Part shown: piece by piece, positions 1-12,279 of the stretch
Layout: each line of letters begins with the position of its first letter
How positions within the stretch are numbered: position 1 is the stretch's first letter
NCBI GenBank assembly: GCA_033063855.1
Contig: CP093830.1
Location: 10,478,854 to 10,542,853 of the forward strand
Source: Smittia aterrima
Lineage: Eukaryota > Arthropoda > Insecta > Diptera > Chironomidae
Length of the DNA stretch: 64,000 nucleotides
Reading direction: 5' to 3'
Notes under the pieces: model-generated
What the model saw: only the letters and a program-made list of their open reading frames with translations
Told to the model about the DNA's origin: nothing
The model's database searches: none
Made by a program: the position numbers and the translations under genes

Positions 1-1232
1 AGTCCAACCAACTTCTTCTTTCCAACTTGAGCGACAATTCCACGACAAAGGAACTGTGATTGTAAAAATCGTTTTTCCATTTCTAGAATGGGATTGAAAC
101 TCTTCTTTCTGATTTGATTCCCCGCACCCGTCAGACCAGTTGCGAGAAGAGAAAAAATATCCATCGCAGCATTTCTCATTGCGTTGAAATCTACTTTGGG
201 GCTTTTCTCCTAAGTGACTTAGCTTTTAATCAAACGTTGTTAGATAAAAGAATCAAGAATTGTCACTCTTTTATTGAAAGGCTCTCTCGCTATTCTCTGA
301 TTTAATTATTTCCACTAAAAAGTGCTAAAAATATTTTATTTGACACACGCACCTCATTAGTAATAGACCAATATATTCCACACTGACCAAGTGACTCGAA
401 TGAAAGCCCTAAAAAAACATAACGCGAAAAATGAGAAGGAAAAAAAAGTTGAGAATTGGAACCCGACGAAAGAAAAGGAAAAAATGTCTTGTGAGACAAT
501 CGGAATGTCTTGAATCAAATGTGCGTCTTGCTGCGTCTCGCCGGATTCGCTCTTATTTGTTTTCTTAACAAATGAGTTTCTTCGACGTCTTCGGAGGCGA
601 TAAGGAAAGTGGGGGCGGATTAAAGTGAAGAATTAGAACTCATCACGTTCTCTCGCGGTTGTGCATTTATTTATTTTTTCTCTGTCGTCGTTTCCACCTT
701 AATGATGTTGATCGTCGATGGAGCGTAAACCGCCACATGGTTAACGTTTCTTTGTTATGGTCGTTGTTTCTTTTTCTCTTCGCCGCTCATCGCTCAATGC
801 GCTCGAAGAGAAAGACAACGACAGATCGTTGCTGATCTTATCAGTTAATTACTCATTAATGATAAGGAGTTCTTTCCATTAAGCCTTGATGGCGTTGTTC
901 ATTTAACTCCATAACTAGATCGGTGTCAGTGGATTTGCTTTTGAGCCTGTTAAGTCTGCATGAGAAGAAAACGTCAAGTGATTTTAATGTGAACGAGGAA
1001 TAATGTAAAGTTTATTTTAATTCCAGTGCATATATCATTTCTTTGTTATCGCTTTTGTTGTTGTTATAAGTTAAAAACATTTAACTCATTGGAGTCAGAA
1101 GAACAAACGAAAGAAAACGAGAGACAAATTGCTACGCGAAAAAGAAAGAATAACTTGTGAAAACTACGTGAGAAGAAATGTTGGACCATCACCGACAAGC
1201 TGATCGAACGTAGTTAAACGACTGGACTCGTC
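1..1232. other. Upstream/5' region of the myosin IX gene
   Basis: No convincing coding sequence is visible. The stretch holds short AT-rich runs, and the last part before 1233 is probably the 5' leader of the myosin gene. Its transcription start cannot be placed from sequence alone. Short open frames at 114-305 and 302-499 (minus) lack family similarity and look like chance. Confidence 0.5.
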
Positions 1233-4200
1233 ATGCATTCGCAGGACTCAACTGAAAGTGCCACAAGATATGTGTTACAGGTAAGCTCAAGTTCTTGTTC
1301 TTCTAATAACTCATTCAAATTCCTTTGTTACGACTCATGTTTTCATAGAATCCTAGAATTAAATTTAAACTCGAGTCATCACTCATCTCAATAAATCGCA
1401 CATGTTGAACACATGCGACTCACAGAGAATTCATGATCCGCCGTCGTTCTGGTTAATTAATTTAAATTGGGTTCCCATTCTTGTTCTCGTTGTCTGCGAA
1501 TCTGAGCCAAGACTTTTTCAAAAAAAGAATGCTTCAAGCATGAGTCAGAGCACTAAACAACATCGTTTTATTTTCGTGAATTTCATCATGCTTGATGTGA
1601 TAACGAAACCACAAACGGCTATAGTTCGCCTCTCTCTCTCGTGCGAACGACATACATTTCGCTGTCAATCGAGATCACAAATGCATCACTGTCAGCACTG
1701 GACAGGAAGCAGGAAATTTTCAAATCATAAAGCTGCGCTTCTCATCTCTCATCGGTTTCCTCTTTAACTGCTCGCAGCTCGGAATTATCGGGGCGAACAT
1801 TTTCGTTTGAAAAGTGAAAACTTTTTATTTCAATTTTTCTCGGTCAGTGGCATGAAATGCAATTAACATTGATTTCTTACTTTTTCATTTTCGTTTAATT
1901 AATTGGAGTTGTGGAAGGCTCCGGCGGTGGTGCGTTGAGTTTGTAAATTGTTGATGATATAATTATCTTGTGCATCGAGACTGTTTGTCTTGATTAATGG
2001 ATCTAATAATTCATCGACTTTCCCTTCTTCCCTTGTCGTCATCATCAGCTGACAAAATCATTTTCATAAGGAAGAAAGCCTTTGATCTTTCGAATAAATC
2101 GAATTATCTTGAAAAGTTCTTGCACAAGCAACTTTGATGTGAACCACCAAGCTTCACATTCTTAATTCAATTTTAAAAGCCTTATTTTTAGAATTGAGAT
2201 AATTTTCATCCTTCAATGGACTGAGAGACTCTTACCTGAACATATTTCACACATTTCCTTTGCCACTCAGATGTGAAATATTTCTTCTTCTTGGGTCGAT
2301 CGTAAAAGAATCTTGAACTTTAAAATGACATTCGCATGTTTATTCTATCGATTAATAACATTATTTTGTTCTTTAAGGTTTACGTCGGAGCTCTCTCAAT
2401 TCACTATGAGGCTTTGAGTGTTGAAGCGTCAAAGCAGACGACAGCAGAAGAGATTGTATCGTGCATTGTTGAACGTCTGGGACTAACTGGCAACAATTAT
2501 GAGTTGGCGGAAGTCATAGGACATTGCAAGGAGCGTCGACTATCACCACACGAGAAGCCTGTTTCACTCAAACTCCTCTGGCCAAAGCATTCGGATCCTC
2601 ACTTTGGACGATTTTATCTAAGAGAAAAACAACCGCAAGAGCCAACATGGCTCGATGGCTATGGATTCGATCCACAAGTCTTAAAAGAATTTCTTTCACA
2701 ACCGGAGAATCGAGAATATCCCGATCTGTGCCAACTGCCCGACCTCAACGAGTCCACGCTCCTCGAGAATCTCAGACAGCGCTTCGAGGCGGGACACATC
2801 TATACCTATGTCGGATCGATTCTCATTGCTGTGAATCCCTTTCGATTTCTGCCAATTTACAATCCGAAATATGTGAGACTGTATCAAAATCAACGCATCG
2901 GGCCCATCCTGCCACCGCACATCTTTGCCATCGCCGATAACGCTTACTATTGCATGTTGAAGGAGAAACGCAATCAGGTAAACGTTGAGTTGCTTTAACA
3001 GTGAAAGTTCATTGCTAATCGTTTCGATTTAATTGTAGTGCGTCGTTATTAGCGGCGAAAGTGGCTCAGGCAAGACGGAAAGCACAAACTTTTTGCTTCA
3101 TCACTTGACGGCACTGTCTCAGAAAGGCTCCCATGGTTCCGGAGTAGAACAAACAATTCTAAGCGCGGGACCAGTTCTGGAGGCTTTCGGAAACGCAAAG
3201 ACAGCACATAACAATAACTCAAGTCGTTTTGGGAAATTCATTCAGGTAATTGAAGCAATTTTCTTATAACAAAGAATGAACTTCATGAGAATTTCTTCTT
3301 TTAGGTGAACTATCGAGAGAACGGAATGGTTCAAGGAGCAGTCGTGCAAAAGTATCTTCTGGAAAAGAGCAGAATTGTCTCGCAAGGAACTTACGAGAGA
3401 AATTATCATGTTTTCTATTATCTGCTATCAGGAGCAACTGAAAACGAAAGGGAGACGCTTCACCTGTTGCCAGCTGAGAAATATCATTATCTGAATGCTA
3501 AGAATCTCACTCTGGAAAACTGTGACGAGAAATATGAATTTTCGCGGTTGAAGCAAAGCATGGAGATGGTTGGATTTTCTCCGGAGAAGCAACGTCGACT
3601 GTTCATGGTTTTGTCGGCAGTTTTGCTACTGGGAAATATCGAATTCTATCCGAAGAAGTCGACTTACCATCACGATGAAAGTGTTCAAGTTCGTAATCTC
3701 GATGTTGTTCATCTCATATCAGAGTTGCTGAAAGTAAAATACGAGACATTGCTGGCAGCGTTGACATCAAAGCGAGTCAAAGCAAGCGGCGAGACGCTCA
3801 TCATGCAATACAAACTCCCAGAAGCAATAGCTGCTCGCGATGCATTGTCCAAGTGTCTTTATGGCGCTCTCTTCGAGTGGATTGTACTACAAGTTAATCA
3901 TGCGTTGCTAAACAAAGATCAAGCTCTGCATACGGGACATTCGATTGGAGTTCTCGATATTTTCGGCTTCGAGGATTTTGGAATGCACAACAACTTTGAG
4001 CAAATTTGCATTAACTACGCTAATGAGCATCTCCAATACTATTTCAATCTCGTGAGTTCTTTCAATCTGAAGTTTCTGCGCATAACTAATTTTGATTTTC
4101 ATTTCAGCACGTCTTCAAATATGAGCAAAAAGAATATAAACGAGAGAACATCAAATGGACAGACATCGAGTTTCTTGATAACTCAGGATGTCTTCATCTA

Positions 4201-7200
4201 TTCGAGTCGAAACCAACTGGTCTTCTTTGCATTCTCGACGATTCCTGCAAGTGAGTGTTTTGAAACGAAGAAAAATTTATTGAAAATCTAATTGAAAACT
4301 CTTTTTAAAGCTTTCCTGGTGGCAGCAATGAGAATCTCTTGCACAAGTTCAACAATATTCATAAGGAGAATCCGTTTTATGAAAAGCCACAGCGTAAAGA
4401 AAACGCCTTCATCATCAAGCATTACGCTGGGAAAGTCAAATATCAGGTGAGATTATCAAAGACAATAACGAAGAGGAGAAGTTTATGAATGAAATATTTT
4501 CTTAGGTGACGGAAATGCGTGAGAAGAATCTCGATCTTATGCGTCAAGATATCGTTAGCGTTCTGAAAAATTCAAGTATGGCATTCGTCAGAGAACTTGT
4601 TGGAGCTGATCCTGTCGCTGTGTTCCGTTGGGCGATTCTCCGAGCCTTCTTCCGCGGTTACTTTGCCTTTAGATCCGCTGGCATTAAACATAGAAAAGAG
4701 AGAGCCGATCAATCGCTGAGTAAGATCACAACAAAAGCGAGATTCCGAACAGGGAACGAAAGTCTGGTCAGGTGAGTGTCAAACGCTTTTTCCTTCTTGT
4801 TGGGTTCTTATTGGGCTGGTGATTCAAAACTCTGAACTTTTCCATTCTCCAATTACTAATTGCTTACGGATTCAGTCATCTGGTGACGTTGTCTTCGGTT
4901 AATTTAGTGATTTACCGAATTGCGTAAGTTACTTTCAATGTGATCGTAGATCTGCATGTCTCCATGTTCTTCCTTCTTCTTGAATCCACTTCTATTCAGT
5001 TTATGATTTATTATCTGTTTTGTTAAAATTATGTTTTTGTGTTGAAATTATGCAGTAAGCAAATCAAAGCAACGACGACATTCATGGCATTGAATGCGAG
5101 TAATGAGCCAACGACGAACTTTGTACATCACCGTGTCCATAATAGTCCATTAAATCAAGCGACAACGCCACCTCGACGATCGTGGTCGACCTTCACGTTT
5201 AACAACAAGAACTTTCCGGATGGGAAGTTAAGCTACGAGAGTCAACAATTTGGTGCCGAGAAGAATCCATGGAAAATTAGTGACGTGTCGGAAATCGTTC
5301 GAACACGAGAAGGCAAAGATCGTCAAGATGTTATGGATCGGGCTTCACAAATTGTGATGTAAGGAAATTTCTTTTTATTATTTCTTCTTTTATTTTCCAT
5401 TTTTCTGTTGTTTTTGTCATAATTTCTCTGTTCTACATTCGCTCCTACCTGCACGCGGAGCAGTCCCTTGTCTCTTTTCGCAAATTATTCTGTCCTTCAA
5501 CGTTAGTTATGTGAATGTTGTGACACTGAACGGGATGATCATTTGCAACTTCCTGAATATTTTCCTGTGAAATCAAAGTTTAAATTTTAATGTGTGCCTT
5601 TTAATTAGGAAAAACAAATCATTCCGACCACGTGAGAGACCGAAGAAAGGTTTGAAGAATCTTCAATCAGTGAAAACGTTAACAGCGGGACAGAACTTGA
5701 TTAATAATCAAACTTCAGTGAAGACGAGAAAGCAACCTCTTACGGTGACCGCTCAATTTCAAAATTCTTTGATTGCTCTGATGGAGACTTTGAATCAGGT
5801 AATTGAGCCATTAAATCAATTAAAGCAATCTTCTTCATCCAAAGTTTTCATCGTTCTAGGCGAATCCTTTCTTCATACGATGCATCAAATCGAATCCCAA
5901 CAAGATTCCCAATCAGTTCGACGATGCGACGGTCACAAGACAGGTAAGAGAAAACCCGACCCCAATGTGATTAGACTCCGAAATGGCATTTTTATGATTA
6001 TTATCATAATCCCTGGGATCAGAACACATTTCTAGGAATTCGAATTACGACTGAGAACTTATAAGACTTTCTTTTACCCTTCAGCTACGTTACACAGGAA
6101 TGTTGGAAACGGTCAGAATTCGACGAGCTGGATACAATGTTCGTCTGACGTATGAAGAGTTTATTCAGCTTTATCGTATCTTATTGCCGAAGGGCCTTCT
6201 AAGCTCACAAAAAGATGTTCGCGACTTTATGAATCATTTTATGGACTTGAACAAACAGCATTATCAACTTGGAACGACAAAGATCTATATGCGAGAGAAT
6301 CAAAAGATGCGTCTTGATATTCGACTTCACACAAAGATCATTGAGTCGATCGTTTGTATTCAGAGATGGTTCCGAAGTATTCTGCAACGTAGAAAATTCC
6401 TGCAACAGAAGCAAGCAGTTATAACGTTGCAATCGAACTGGCGAATGTTTGTTGCAAAACAACAAGTTCATCACCGTCGCGCTTATTGCAACGGAGCAGC
6501 AATCATCATTCAATCAAAGTGGCGAATGTACGTTGAGCGGAAAAAATATTTAAAGATTCAACAGTCAATAGTTCTAATACAAGCTCACATCAGAGGAAAG
6601 CTTGCCAGAAAGAAATTCCAGTTGATGATGAAGCAGCGACAAAAGCATATGAGAGAACGTCAAAAACTTAGATCGACACAAAGTCTGCCAGTACACGAAC
6701 GAAGCGTTGAGGTTCCATTTGAACAAGTTAAGCGCATTCGAACGCCAACGCCTCATTATAGTCTCGATGCTGATATCGAGTTATGTCAAGATCGCGAAGA
6801 ATCTCCAACGCATCGATTGAGCAAACAGAAACGCGATCAAATGTTGGATCAAACCGAGCAGCAAATCAAGAACTTGCTGATCAATAAAGAGGATCAATAC
6901 TTCCGAAAGTCTTCGATGCCGACGATCGATCCCTATCTTTCATATCAACAGTCACCTTCAAACTATCGGCAAGACGATGTTTTAGATCTTGGAATGTCAT
7001 ACGACGTAGAGAAAGTAATGCGTCGCAACGATGAAGCTGGTGAGACATTAAAGAGATTTGATGTAACTAAGATGCCCATCAGAAGAGTTGATTCAGGTCC
7101 TGCCAGGCGAGAAATGCGCTTCGATTCAAATAATGGCGTTCGTCCAACTCCAGCCACGGATGTTGAAATCGTTTTCGTGAACAACACGGTTCCAACATCA

Positions 7201-10200
7201 TCGCGAACTGGCCCATACAATCAGCAATACAGTCTCGACACGCTTCCTCAGCGCCGCGACATTGTTTGCCGTAGTCTGAATGAAGAATACCAAAACTATC
7301 AGCCTCCAATCGTTTATCATCAGCCACAAACTCAACAAGAAGGTCTCAATCGAGCATCAACGACAGCTACCACTGTTGCTCCAAAGGGTAAGTGTCGATT
7401 GGTCGGCTTGTGTAAACAAAGTTTTATCGAAATGATTTGTTTATTTTACTCGGATCGCACGGGAGAATTACAGTCTCGCTCAATCATTCTCGCGAACGTT
7501 GATTGATTGTTTTTCCAGACTCCGGCGCTTATAAAATAATCAAAATCGATGTTAAACGAAACTTCTCGTCAACATGAAGTTTAAACGACATTTCTGTTTC
7601 TTTTTTGTAGGAAAAGCTGCTGCATTGTTGGGAACGATCCAGGAAACAGCTTCAGTGAAACACAAGAAAGACATGGAGATCCTCAGTAAGAACAAGCGGA
7701 CGAAAAACACCATGAGCGATGACATTACCCCCACGCCTTACTATGCAGTGTCACCGAAATTGCAAAAGCAGGACGGATCGTTAACACGTCGAAACTCAGA
7801 CCCGGCAAATAAAATTCCTCTGCTCGAAGTTAATCGTGGAAATGATCTTTATCAGTCGAGCACGAACATAAACATTGGTGGCCATAGATTCAGGAAAGTG
7901 ACTCGAATTGGAAAAAGTGAAAAGTGTGCGAGTTGTGATGAAAGCGACTCGTTCATTTCGGAAGGCCATCGTTGCCTTGATTGTAAGATTCTCGTCCATA
8001 CAAAGTGCATACAGAACGGTGGAATCAAAAGCATTAAATGTGGCGCGAAGCGATCGGCAAAACGGGTGAAGAAGATCAGTGAAAGAGACAAGTTTGTGTC
8101 GGGAGGAAGTGGAACTCCAAATTCAAAGTTTAGTGGAGCAAAAGAATACACCGATTCGACTGATAAGATAATCAGCGACGCGAAGGAACTTCAGTTGATG
8201 CAAGACTTTATAACACAGAAGATCTGCAAGATGGAGACCGAAAAGGTTTCGGAAGTTGATCGTGTTTTTAAGCAAGCGCTACGCGAGTTCAAAGATAATC
8301 TTGTAGCACAATATAGTGTCGCACATAAACAGAACAGCGACGCCCTAAATATCAAATATCGCGACCTGATTACAAACTTCGAACAAGTCATTGAGACGGC
8401 ATGTGGAAAAACCGATGACTTCCCCAAAACAATGGGAGTAAACGCATTTCGTGGCTTTATGAACGAGTTTATGAACTCTCGAGATACTGAGAAGCCGAAG
8501 GCTAAACGGAAAAAGGATAAGAAGAGAAAGGCGGATGAGCAGGTTCCTTTCAATGGTGAGTTTCCTTCATTCCTTTTAAAGATGCAACATTTCTAAGATC
8601 CCTTTCGAACTAGGTCACATTTTCCAATCGACAATCATCAACATTGCGACAGTTTGCGAGATTTGTCAACAATTTTTGCTTTGGCCAATCGAGCGTGGTT
8701 TGGTGAGTCCAAAAAGTTGTTTAGTCGATCATTAGAAACTTATTTTCATAATTTTTTCTTAGGTCTGTCAAAATTGTCCGCTTACTGTTCACAAGAAATG
8801 TCACGTCAAAGCTCTGCCATGCAGCAAGTCAACAACTTCAAGTGGAAACTGTGGCAATAACTACAATGAGCCTGGAAGATTGTTTAAAGTTCAACTTACG
8901 CAATTGTTTGCATCAGAAGGAGGAGCAAAGATTCCAACGCGAATCGATCAACTGATAACAAAGATCGAAATGCATGGTCTCTACGCTGAAGGATTGTACA
9001 GGAAAAGTGGAGTTAGTTCGAAGATCAAAGAACTACAGAAGAAGATGAATGAGTTAGGTGACATTGACTACGATTCATACAACGTTCATGTCCTTACAAA
9101 CGTTCTCAAAACCTTCCTGCGTGACCTTCCCGAGCCTCTTCTAACCTTCGATCGCTATGATGATTTTCTGCGGGCTGCCGACCTCTCAGACGATTCCGAT
9201 CGTGTTCAAACACTTCTTTCACTCATCAAGAAACTACCTCCAGCCCATCATGCATTGCTCGAGCGCCTTGTGTTTCACTTAGCGCGAGTTGCACAACGCG
9301 AAGAATACAATCGAATGTCGGCAAGCTCTCTAGCCATTGTGTTTTCGCCATGTGTGTTGAGAACCAATCGGCCACTTCCAGCACAAGACAGTTTGAACGA
9401 TATCAGTCGACAGACAAAATGCATTGAGACGATCATAACACAAAAGATGTTAAACATTAAGAGTACTTTGGCTGACATTGACACTCTTGATACAGCAGCT
9501 CATACTGCGACAACTCGATTGAGTACACTGAGAAGTTCGAAAGTGTTCACACAAGAAGAATTTAATGCCACAGCACGTGCAGGTCGAGAATCAGCGGAAG
9601 CTGAAGAAATGTTGCTTGAAGGACATATCCAAGAAATCAAAAAAGAGAAAGCGCTTTTGACTTCAACACTGCCGAGTTTAGCGCGAGCCAACTCAGATGA
9701 TGATCTTCTCTCAACCGATCTTGACGGTGAAGGTGGAAGCTTAGACGATTTGAGCAAAGAATGCCATAAAATTGGACGCGAGTCGAGAGACGTTAGCGTT
9801 GATTCAGCGCTCAGTTCAGCTGATGGTACAGGATCACCTTCGCATAATCAACGATTTTCAAGCAGCACCAGCACTGCTGACGATGAAATGGCTGTGAAAT
9901 ATAGTTTGCGTGATCAAAACATTGATTACATTCCGCGACAGCGTGTAACAACCACCATGGTCCATCAGCAGAAAGCTCCATCGCAGAGAAATGTAGTGAC
10001 ATGCACAATCAACAGTTCAGCCAATATCGTGAAAAACGGTGACGGGCGTGAAAGTCGTGGATCAGATCTACAACGCCAGAAACCAATCGTCATGAGAAGC
10101 ATTAGTGGAGGCGGCTACGAGTCGTCATCTGTCAACGCAGGGAAAATTCATCAGAGTTCTTCAGCAATGGGTCTGCAGCGAGCTGCAACGACAATGACGG

Positions 10201-10298
10201 GAATGGAGACGTCAAATCACAACAACAACAATAATGACGAGGAAGATCCAAGAAAGTCGAAAAGCCAGAGCATTGAGGACGAGCCAATCATGGTGTAA
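1233..10298 (+). CDS. Unconventional myosin class IX (myosin-RhoGAP), 14 coding exons
   Basis: Exons: 1233-1280, 2378-2977, 3039-3245, 3305-4051, 4108-4250, 4311-4446, 4506-4771, 5056-5358, 5609-5798, 5860-5943, 6085-7387, 7611-8555, 8614-8702, 8763-10298. All introns are GT-AG, phases agree, and the product is 2198 aa. Order: RA domain (about 17-120), motor with P-loop GESGSGKT (222-229) and the DIFGFEDF switch-2 region, a basic Ser/Thr-rich loop-2 insert (about 715-870), four IQ motifs (about 997-1100), an atypical C1 domain (about 1432-1485), a second C1 (about 1658-1707), and RhoGAP (about 1743-1890) with arginine finger GLYRKSG and the FLRDLPEPLL helix. This order is diagnostic of class IX, a motor that carries Rho-inactivating activity along actin. 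The start gives a short leader running directly into the RA domain. The stop overlaps a possible splice donor (GTAAGT from 10295), so a longer C-terminus is possible. Confidence 0.93.
1281..2377 (+). other. Intron 1 of the myosin IX gene
   Basis: This 1.1 kb intron runs from GTAAGC after codon 16 to a TTCTTTAAG acceptor before the RA domain. A 121-codon open frame at 1402-1767 has no recognisable domain, and I take it as chance. Nothing else is supported here. Confidence 0.75.
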
Positions 10299-12273
10299 GT
10301 CACTTCTCTCCTCTCAAAAATTCCTTCTAGCAAATCCAATGTGATAAGTTTTTATTTCAAAAAAATTCCAAGTTTCTCGTTGAAAAATTCCAAGTATTTT
10401 CCAGAATCAAAAGAAGAAAGAATTTCCAGTATTTTTTAATGTTTTTCCGAAAGAAAAAGAGAAAATTCCAATTGACAATTTAATTATCTAAAAAAAAATG
10501 TTGAAACGACAAAGTGAATTGCATTTTACTCAATTTACAATTGATAGATGTTGAATGTAAGGCCTTTTTGTATGGAATTTAAACAGTCATCGCTCATGAA
10601 AATATCAGAATGTTGAGTTGAAGGAATTTTATTGTGGGAATGTTTCATAACTTTCCCCGTCACATTAATAAAGCTGATGACGATCCTAACGCAAGAGAAA
10701 TTGAAGAAATTCTAAGACGTTATGTGTAACTAACTTTCCTAAGCCCAACTATTTAAAACAAAATGAATTTGCCAGAATCTAAAAGAAAATGCTGCAAACA
10801 CGAGCTCGACGTTTTTCGCTAAAATTTTGAAATCCAAAATTGTCAGATCTGAAGTTTGGGAAATTGTCGACGCTCGAGAGCAGTAAACTTTTCATATTTA
10901 ACCCGCGAGACTAAAATTTATTCATAATCCTGTGCAATATTCTAATAATGTACAAGAACTTTTCACTGAACAATCAGCTATCGTTGTGTAATATCTTTCT
11001 CCTTCTTCTCGCCGCCGAATGAAAAGATGAATGTTGAGCGACTTGTTGCCAAAAAAGAAAAAGAAAATCTTGATTAAATTTTATTTCCTTTGAACCGAGA
11101 AGACTATTGAAGCCTATTTACAGCCCCAAATATAAAAGTGAGCCAAACCATCGTGAATCTCCACTTCCTTCCCCAAACCTCTTGTCTATTTTTTCTATCT
11201 TCACATACGAAGGACGTAAATCAAAGTGTGGAATGACTTCTTAATAATAAAATATCGTGAGATTATTTTTTGATTTCCAAATCAAAAGTGAAAATGAAAG
11301 CAAATGAAACAAATTTACTTAATTTAGACAACATTTGTTAGTTGAGAAAATGAATTTAACTATTTTTCTAGTGATGAGTTGTCGACGATGTTACACGAAC
11401 AGAAAATTCGATTATGTTATGTAAATTTAAGGATTTTGATCGATCATAAGTTTCTGTGACATCGCCGTGACGCTTTAAGGGAAATGAAACTAACAAAGCA
11501 TTATTTTTCTAAACGAAATGAAACATTTTTCTCTAAAACAAAATTTTGAATTGATAGCGATGAGCGTTGATTGCGATGGAGAAAGTTTATTGTTGGATGT
11601 AATCAAATCATGAAGAATTATCCTGTAGAGAAGAAGCTTTAAGCTTTGAGTGAGCTTTGGGAAACTTTCCTCTTTCTCCCGCGCAGATCTTCGTATCATT
11701 CATGACTTTAGGCTGTTGTGCCACAAAACACAAAAGAAATAAATTGCAGGAAGTAGAAAAAAGAAAAAAGCTATTGATTGTTATTAAACTTCTCGTTATC
11801 ATCTGTTTAATTCTTTTGAATCAATCGAAGAAGAAGAAAAATGTTTAAAGTGAGAAATCGATGTAATTGTTAACAGAAAAAAAAGAATAATGCGAGGAAT
11901 ATTAAGAACATTTAGGTTAATTGAACATGAAAGCGTTTTTATTGACAAATTGAGATGATTAGATAAACAAAAAAGCGTTTTCGTTTTGTAAAGTCATTTG
12001 ATGATGTGAGATCCTCAACAAAATGATAAATATTGATCAAAACATGGATGAATGAAATAATTCTTTAGATTTTTAAGGTAGAAGTAGGTCGAGAGTCGCC
12101 CAACTCTCGCCGACGATGAAATATACTCTTCAAGAAATAATTTAATTGCAAAACTTTTAAAATTTATTCGGGATGATTCTTAAGTGTTGAAAAATGTTTA
12201 TAAATGAAAAAAATTGATTGAAAAACAATTAAATTCAATAAAAATGATTAACAAATGAATCTTGAGCTTTGAC
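10299..12273. other. Convergent intergenic region (myosin IX and DPP III 3' ends)
   Basis: AT-rich DNA between two genes that converge. It should contain the myosin 3' UTR (AATAAA-like motifs occur near 10668 and 11247) and any 3' extension of the DPP III transcript (an AATAAA on the minus strand near 12165). I see no coding exon, repeat or RNA gene. Confidence 0.55.
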
Positions 12274-12279
12274 TTTATT
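12274..12279 (-). terminator. Candidate polyadenylation signal overlapping the DPP III stop codon
   Basis: On the minus strand the gene ends GAA TAA AG, so AATAAA (12279-12274) contains the TAA stop (12277-12275). If used, the 3' UTR would be only about 10-30 nt. Another AATAAA lies about 110 nt downstream near 12165 and could be used instead. Confidence 0.45.

Noticed and set aside
1402..1767. 121-codon frame in myosin intron 1
   Set aside because: No domain, no splice partner, and flanked by clear intron boundaries; probably chance.
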